51,410 nucleotides of DNA from Ferruginibacter sp. (GTDB lineage: Bacteria > Bacteroidota > Bacteroidia > Chitinophagales > Chitinophagaceae): positions 1 through 51,410 of the forward strand of contig JANXXM010000011.1 of the NCBI GenBank assembly GCA_025350645.1, written 5' to 3'. Shown piece after piece: positions 46,895 through 51,410 of the stretch. Below the pieces are notes generated by a model that saw nothing but the letters and a program-made list of their open reading frames with translations, ran no database searches and was not told where the DNA came from. Positions within the stretch are counted from its first letter, which is position 1, and the number at the start of each line of letters is the position of its first letter. The position numbers and the translations under genes were made by a program.

Positions 46895-48085
46895 ATGAAA
46901 AGAATATTTTTATCTGCTCTCGGTATATTATCGCTTATACAATTGCATGCACAATCAGCATCGGATTCTTCTGGTTACAAAAGCAAAAAACTTACACTGG
47001 ACGAAGTAAACCTTGTTTCCAGTTACTATAATCAAACGGGTAATAATGCTGCGGTAACTGGTGGTATTGGTTCTGAAAAATTGAATGATATATCTAATAT
47101 TATTGACGTTAAATTTATACGGTACGATAAAAAAAACCGCAGGCATATACTGGATGCTGCACTGGGTATAGATCATTACACTTCTGCATCATCAGATCTT
47201 ATTGACCTCAAAGCAAATTCCTCCGCATCACATGCGGATACTAGAATTTACCCAGATATTTCTTACAGTGTAGAAAATGAAACTAAAGGAACTACCATTG
47301 GTGCGGGCTTATCTGCATCTTCAGAATTTGATTATAAATCTTTTGGCGGCAATATTACTGTAGCTAAAAAAACCAATGATAAAAACGGGGAGTTTACGGC
47401 AAAAGTGCAGGTTTATCTTGATAAAGTAAGTTTAGTATTGCCTGTAGAACTTAGGCCAGTAACCAGTGGGAGAGAAAATAATTATCCCACCACAGCAAGG
47501 AATACCTATGCAGCTTCTTTAAGTTATTCTCAGATTATAAACCAAAACCTGCAAGTAGCTTTTTTTGCAGATTTTATTCAGCAGCAGGGATATTTAAGCC
47601 TCCCTTTTCACCGGGTATATTTTAAAGATGGGAGTGTGCACCAGGAAAACCTGCCAAACACCCGTTCTAAACTTCCTCTGGCAGTAAGAGCAAATTATTT
47701 TTTAGGAGATAATATTATTCTAAAAGCATACTATCGTTTTTACACCGATAACTGGGGGCTTACAGCACATACAGCAAATATAGAAATGCCGGTAAAAATT
47801 ACCCCTTTCTTTTCCGTGAGTCCTTTTTACAGATTTTATACACAAACAGCCATAAAATATTTTGGTAAATATCAAACACAGTCTGCTACTAATGTATATC
47901 ACAGCAGTAATTATGACCTGTCTGCATTTAACAGTAATTTTTTAGGTGCGGGGTTTAAATTTAATCCGCTAAAAGGGGTTTTTGGTTTAAAACATTTCAA
48001 TAGCCTGGAGATACGTTACGGTCATTACGCAAAAAATAATCAGATGAATGCAAATATTATCAGCCTAAATATTAAATATAAATAA
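46895..48085 (+). CDS. DUF3570 outer-membrane-like protein
   Basis: This 396-residue protein has a signal peptide (MKRIFLSALGILSLIQLHAQ) and a beta-strand-rich body with alternating aromatic residues, typical of an outer-membrane barrel. It contains the DUF3570-type phrase AALGIDHYTSASSDLIDL and ends LNIKYK, a common outer-membrane end. It is 24 bases after the DUF4266 gene and closes the operon. In this family set, a DUF4266 lipoprotein and a DUF3570 barrel are often neighbours by my recall; the joint function is unknown. Confidence 0.85.
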   Translation: MKRIFLSALGILSLIQLHAQSASDSSGYKSKKLTLDEVNLVSSYYNQTGNNAAVTGGIGSEKLNDISNIIDVKFIRYDKKNRRHILDAALGIDHYTSASSDLIDLKANSSASHADTRIYPDISYSVENETKGTTIGAGLSASSEFDYKSFGGNITVAKKTNDKNGEFTAKVQVYLDKVSLVLPVELRPVTSGRENNYPTTARNTYAASLSYSQIINQNLQVAFFADFIQQQGYLSLPFHRVYFKDGSVHQENLPNTRSKLPLAVRANYFLGDNIILKAYYRFYTDNWGLTAHTANIEMPVKITPFFSVSPFYRFYTQTAIKYFGKYQTQSATNVYHSSNYDLSAFNSNFLGAGFKFNPLKGVFGLKHFNSLEIRYGHYAKNNQMNANIISLNIKYK

Positions 48086-48100
48086 AGGCTGGCCTTATTT
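48081..48100. terminator. Bidirectional terminator at the convergent DUF3570/enoyl-CoA hydratase stops
   Basis: AATAAAGGC and GCCTTATTTT face each other with a 2-base centre and one bulge. The short hairpin overlaps both convergent stop codons and has A- and T-rich flanks. Confidence 0.6.
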
Positions 48101-48862
48101 TGCTTTGAATTTTTGCAAAGCTTCTTTAGAAAAACTGCTTAGTATAAGTTTACCGCTTATCAAGGCTCTTTCGTGCAGCAGCGTATCCCAGTTTTCTGTG
48201 CCTTTCCAAAACATTTTTTTCATTTCGGCCATAGCAGCAGGGTTGCTGTGTGCAAGCGTATTTGAAAGTCTTTTTATAGATTCATCCATGTTCTCCACCG
48301 TTTCGTGTACTTCTGCAAACAATCCTTTTTTCTTTGCCCAGTCGCTATTCCGCCACATAGATGCATCAATTGCTAGTGCATTAAATGCAGCAGTTCCTAT
48401 TTTTCTTTCCACCGCAGGCCCTACAACAAATGGCCCAATACCAAAAGCAAGCTCGCTTAGTTTTATTTCTGCAGCCGTTACTGCAATAGCATAATCCGCA
48501 GCAGCAGCAATACCAATGCCGCCTCCCACGCATTTTCCCTGCACTCTTACAATTATAAATTTAGGGCAGCGGCGCATGTTGTTTATAACATTTGCAAACC
48601 CGCTAAAAAACTTTTCTCCTTCAGCTTCGTTGCTTATTTGCAGTAATTCGTCAAACGATGCGCCAGAGCAAAAAGCTTTATCTCCTGCACTTTTTAAAAC
48701 AATCACTTTAGTTTCTGCGTGCGTACCTGCAAAATGTATTTCGTGCGCCAATTTTTCTAATTGTTTGCCCGGCATAGAATTACTTTGTGGGTGGCTAAAT
48801 TCTATGGTTGTTACGCCTGCGTGTGTTTCGGACGTTACTTGCCCTTGGTTGGTTTCTGTCAT
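48095..48862 (-). CDS. Enoyl-CoA hydratase/isomerase family protein
   Basis: This 255-residue crotonase-fold enzyme has the oxyanion-hole segments DKAFCSGASFDELL and VQGKCVGGGIGIAAAADYAIA, and LSELAFGIGPFVVGP in the catalytic region. It lies directly downstream of paaZ on the same strand (26 bases apart), so it probably acts in phenylacetate catabolism as a PaaF/PaaG-type hydratase or isomerase. The exact member cannot be fixed without alignment. Confidence 0.88.
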   Translation of the reverse strand: MTETNQGQVTSETHAGVTTIEFSHPQSNSMPGKQLEKLAHEIHFAGTHAETKVIVLKSAGDKAFCSGASFDELLQISNEAEGEKFFSGFANVINNMRRCPKFIIVRVQGKCVGGGIGIAAAADYAIAVTAAEIKLSELAFGIGPFVVGPAVERKIGTAAFNALAIDASMWRNSDWAKKKGLFAEVHETVENMDESIKRLSNTLAHSNPAAMAEMKKMFWKGTENWDTLLHERALISGKLILSSFSKEALQKFKAK

Positions 48863-48888
48863 TTTTATATTTTTTAATAGAAAATTTT

Positions 48889-50970
48889 TTACCTTAATTC
48901 TTTCTGTATCTCTACCATCGTCAATATCGTTCCCACACCCACCGCTTCATCTGCATCATCAAAAATTTCCACATACCATTTCACAATTCCTTTTGGTATA
49001 TCCTGTCCTTGCACAAAAGCTACATCAGGGTTTACTTCTTTTAATTCCTGCGCTGTTTTTTCTTTACAGGTAAAACGAATGTAAATGGAGTTGCCTGCAT
49101 AAACGGGTTTTACAAAACGCATTTCATCAATACCATAATTTAGCAGCACCGGGTTTTTTTCAAAACTATCTACAAACAATCCTGCTGCAGCACTGGTAAT
49201 AAAATAACCATGCGCTACCTGTTCAGTAAACATTGTTCCGGTAAAATCTGTTTCTCTTTTGTGGGCGTAAAAATGATCTCCGCTTAGTGTTGCAAATGCG
49301 TCAATATCTTCTGCCGTTATCAATCTTTTTTTACTAATGAGCTGGTCGCCAATTTTTAGCTCTTCAAAATATTTTTTAAATGGATGTTTGTCTTCAATAA
49401 TACCGGTTGCATGTGGCTGGTAAATATTACTTATTGCCGTCAACATATCTGGCGAACCTTGTATTGCGGTGTGTTGCAGGTAATGTTTAACACCCCGCAT
49501 TCCACCCATTTCTTCTCCACCACCTGCACGGCCAGGACCACCATGAACCAATGAGGGCAATGGTGAACCATGCCCAGTACTTTCTTTTGCACAAGCTGCA
49601 TTTAATACTAAAATTCTTCCATGGTGTGTGGCGGCGCCTATTACATATTGTTTTGCAATTTTTGCATCTGCCGTTACAATACTGGAGCACAAACTTCCTT
49701 TTCCTTTTTTGCTTAATGCAATGGCATCATAAATATTATTGTAAGGCATTATGGTACTTACCGGACCAAAAGCTTCAATATTATGTGGTTCTTCGCTGGT
49801 AAATGGGGTAGTATTCAATAATAAAATAGGGCTTAAAAATGCACCGGTTTTTTCATCAGCATCAATTACTGCCACACTATCCAGCGAGCCATAAATTATT
49901 TGTGAAGAAGCCAGTATTTTTTGCACCTGGTTGCGCACATCATTTCTTTGGTCTTGCCCGGCAAGGGCACCCATTCTTACTTTCTCGTTTAATGGATTTC
50001 CAATGGCTGTTTTTTCCAAAGCTTTGGCAATGGCTTTTTGTACATCTTCCATTTTATTTTGCGGTACAAATATTCTGCGGATGCCAGTACATTTCTGCCC
50101 GGCTTTTACCGTCATTTCTTTTTTTATTTCTTTTATAAAAATATCCCACTCAGGCATACCAGGTTCTACATCGCTACCGAGTACAATACAGTTTAAAGAA
50201 TCTGCCTCCATGTTAAATGGTACGCTTTCTTTTAAAATAGTTGGATGAGATTTTAATTTTAAACCAGTAACTGCAGATCCTGTAAACGTTACCACATCCT
50301 GGCTCGTTACATAATCCAGCAAATTGCCTGCGCTGCCGCAAATGAGTTGTAATGCACCTTCGGGTAAAATACCAGATGCTATTATTTCTTTTACAACAGC
50401 TTCAGTTAAATAAGATGTAACAGTGGCGGGCTTTACAACGGCCGGCATTCCTGCGAGTAAATTACAGGCAATTTTTTCCAGCATTCCCCATACAGGAAAA
50501 TTATATGCATTTATATGTACTGCTACTCCTTCTTTTGGTATCAATATATGGTGACCCATAAAAGTATTTTCTTTGCTCAAATTTATAGGGTCGCCATCCA
50601 TACAAAAACTTTCATCTGGCAGTTTTCTCCGTAGCGTTGCATTGCTAAATAAATTTCCAATGCCGCCTTCAATATCAATCCAACTATCTATTCTTGTAGC
50701 ACCACTTTGGTAACTAATAGCATAAAAAGTTTCTTTGTGTTTTAATAAATGTATTGCCAATGCTCTCAACATTCTGCCTCTTTCTTGAAAAGTCATTTTA
50801 CGCAAAGCAGGGTTACCTGTTTCTCTTGCATATTTTAAAACGGCTTCAAAATCTAATCCTTCCGAAGTGGCATTTGCTATAGTATTTCCATTTACTGCAT
50901 TGTATAATTCTTGCCCTTTACCATCTCCTTCAATTATTTTTCCTGTAATGTAATTACCGAGTTTTTGCAT
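48889..50970 (-). CDS. paaZ: Bifunctional oxepin-CoA hydrolase / semialdehyde dehydrogenase PaaZ
   Basis: This 693-residue fusion opens the oxepin-CoA ring and oxidises the semialdehyde in phenylacetate degradation. Residues 1 to about 530 are an aldehyde dehydrogenase, with the catalytic Glu in PFNMEADSLNC and Cys in VKAGQKCTGIRRIFVPQ. The rest is a MaoC-type (R)-hydratase domain: ITAEDIDAFATLSGDHFYAHKRE and QVAHGYFITSAAAGLFV. The rest of the paa pathway is not in the window; an IS element lies upstream at the right edge. Confidence 0.96.
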   Translation of the reverse strand: MQKLGNYITGKIIEGDGKGQELYNAVNGNTIANATSEGLDFEAVLKYARETGNPALRKMTFQERGRMLRALAIHLLKHKETFYAISYQSGATRIDSWIDIEGGIGNLFSNATLRRKLPDESFCMDGDPINLSKENTFMGHHILIPKEGVAVHINAYNFPVWGMLEKIACNLLAGMPAVVKPATVTSYLTEAVVKEIIASGILPEGALQLICGSAGNLLDYVTSQDVVTFTGSAVTGLKLKSHPTILKESVPFNMEADSLNCIVLGSDVEPGMPEWDIFIKEIKKEMTVKAGQKCTGIRRIFVPQNKMEDVQKAIAKALEKTAIGNPLNEKVRMGALAGQDQRNDVRNQVQKILASSQIIYGSLDSVAVIDADEKTGAFLSPILLLNTTPFTSEEPHNIEAFGPVSTIMPYNNIYDAIALSKKGKGSLCSSIVTADAKIAKQYVIGAATHHGRILVLNAACAKESTGHGSPLPSLVHGGPGRAGGGEEMGGMRGVKHYLQHTAIQGSPDMLTAISNIYQPHATGIIEDKHPFKKYFEELKIGDQLISKKRLITAEDIDAFATLSGDHFYAHKRETDFTGTMFTEQVAHGYFITSAAAGLFVDSFEKNPVLLNYGIDEMRFVKPVYAGNSIYIRFTCKEKTAQELKEVNPDVAFVQGQDIPKGIVKWYVEIFDDADEAVGVGTILTMVEIQKELR

Positions 50971-51275
50971 GTATGTTTTCTTGCAATAAAGCTAAGCAAT
51001 GAAAATAAAATAGTAGTTTAATAATGATAAAATACCGAAATTTTAGCAATCGTTATTTTTCTTTAACGTTAAAACTGAGTGGCTGCTTGTGTTTAAGAGC
51101 GACAGAAAATTTATTTGTCGCCCTTTTGTTATTTAAGAAGCTGTTTGAGTTAATTAAATAAATATCAAGTTGAATAAATAAGTTGAATAAAAATATTCGG
51201 TACAAGTGAGCCCCGCCAGGGCGGAGACGATGATGACCATAGCTGCTCTTTTTGCTGCTGCAAAAAAGTATTATA
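50971..51275. other. Region between paaZ and the IS element
   Basis: This 305-base region contains a 12-bp palindrome TTTAACGTTAAA (51062-51073), a hairpin GCGACA/TGTCGC (51099-51121), a 23-base motif shared with 35796-35818 (51133-51155), and a GC-rich hairpin CCGCC-AG-GGCGG (51213-51224). It likely holds the paaZ promoter and the end of the IS element. Confidence 0.5.
51062..51073. promoter_or_regulatory. Palindrome upstream of paaZ
   Basis: TTTAACGTTAAA is a perfect 12-base palindrome about 90 bases upstream of the paaZ start codon, a possible operator. No regulator gene is present nearby to pair with it. Confidence 0.35.
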
Positions 51276-51410
51276 CTAATTTGCTTTAATAATTCCGAAT
51301 TTAAAATTCAACAAAGATTTTAAATCTTCTATTCTACTTTCAAATTGTGTGAAAAAGGTTTCAACAGCTTGCTCAAAAGTTGCGTAGTCAGCGTAATATT
51401 TATTTTTCAT
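51276..51410 (-). CDS. IS630-family transposase, C-terminal fragment (cut by window edge)
   Basis: The minus-strand frame from the window edge to the TAG at 51276 encodes 44 residues: MKNKYYADYATFEQAVETFF, then TQFESRIEDLKSLLNFKFGI and IKAN. This is the C-terminal end of IS630-type DDE transposases, which usually close with KxxYNxYYxxFxxFxxAIxxFF and a LxSLLxxxFxxI tail. Most of the gene lies beyond the edge. It marks a mobile element next to the paa genes. Confidence 0.78.
   Translation of the reverse strand: MKNKYYADYATFEQAVETFFTQFESRIEDLKSLLNFKFGIIKAN

Noticed and set aside
51213..51224. GC-rich hairpin CCGCC-AG-GGCGG near the IS end as a terminator or REP element
   Set aside because: No T-run follows on either strand and only one copy is visible; it may simply be inside the IS element.

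Overview
The window looks like chromosomal DNA of a Bacteroidota bacterium, most likely Chitinophagales/Chitinophagaceae. The DNA is AT-rich. Two giant secreted proteins end in type IX secretion (T9SS) sorting domains. There is a TonB receptor with a carboxypeptidase-like N-terminal domain, a LytS/LytTR two-component pair, and RhlE, NrdA, NrdB, AsnS and PaaZ proteins of Bacteroidota type. The lineage is an inference from gene content; no rRNA or tRNA gene is visible.

Layout. 0-2.7 kb: a membrane acyltransferase and asnS. 2.9-15 kb: two giant T9SS-exported repeat proteins (2126 and 1446 aa), divergently placed around a Crp/Fnr regulator gene that is broken by two single-base homopolymer frameshifts. 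15.3-23.8 kb: a probable plus-strand operon of a DUF2064 transferase, a TonB-dependent receptor, a YnjB-type lipoprotein, two permeases, an ATPase and a radical SAM protein. 23.8-27.8 kb: a convergent minus-strand operon of a MauG/CCP-like diheme cytochrome, a Cys-rich lipoprotein that resembles a copper amine oxidase without its copper ligands, and a beta-propeller-like lipoprotein. 27.8-32.5 kb: a DUF6580 membrane protein and nrdA/nrdB, with a nonsense-interrupted four-helix-bundle gene between inverted repeats. 32.7-35.5 kb: small exported proteins, msrB and rhlE. 36-40.5 kb: a two-domain VOC protein, a LiaF-like protein, DUF4288, and a LytS/LytTR pair. 40.8-45 kb: adk, a coiled-coil membrane protein, an exported Ppx/GppA-like protein and a CLC transporter. 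45.2-48.1 kb: a compact operon of exported thioredoxin, ApbE, DUF4266 lipoprotein and DUF3570. 48.1-51 kb: an enoyl-CoA hydratase and paaZ. The right edge holds the C-terminal end of an IS630-type transposase.

The best candidate for an undescribed system is 15.3-27.8 kb. An outer-membrane receptor and a complete YnjB-type ABC importer are joined to a radical SAM enzyme with extra C-terminal cysteines. Directly opposite lies an exported redox set. Its amine-oxidase-like member keeps the cofactor tyrosine position, has lost the copper histidines, carries 13 cysteines, and lies behind a MauG-like diheme protein. This suggests, but does not prove, a protein-derived cofactor or metal-ligand system. 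The thioredoxin-ApbE-DUF4266-DUF3570 operon is a second cluster of unknown function with redox features.
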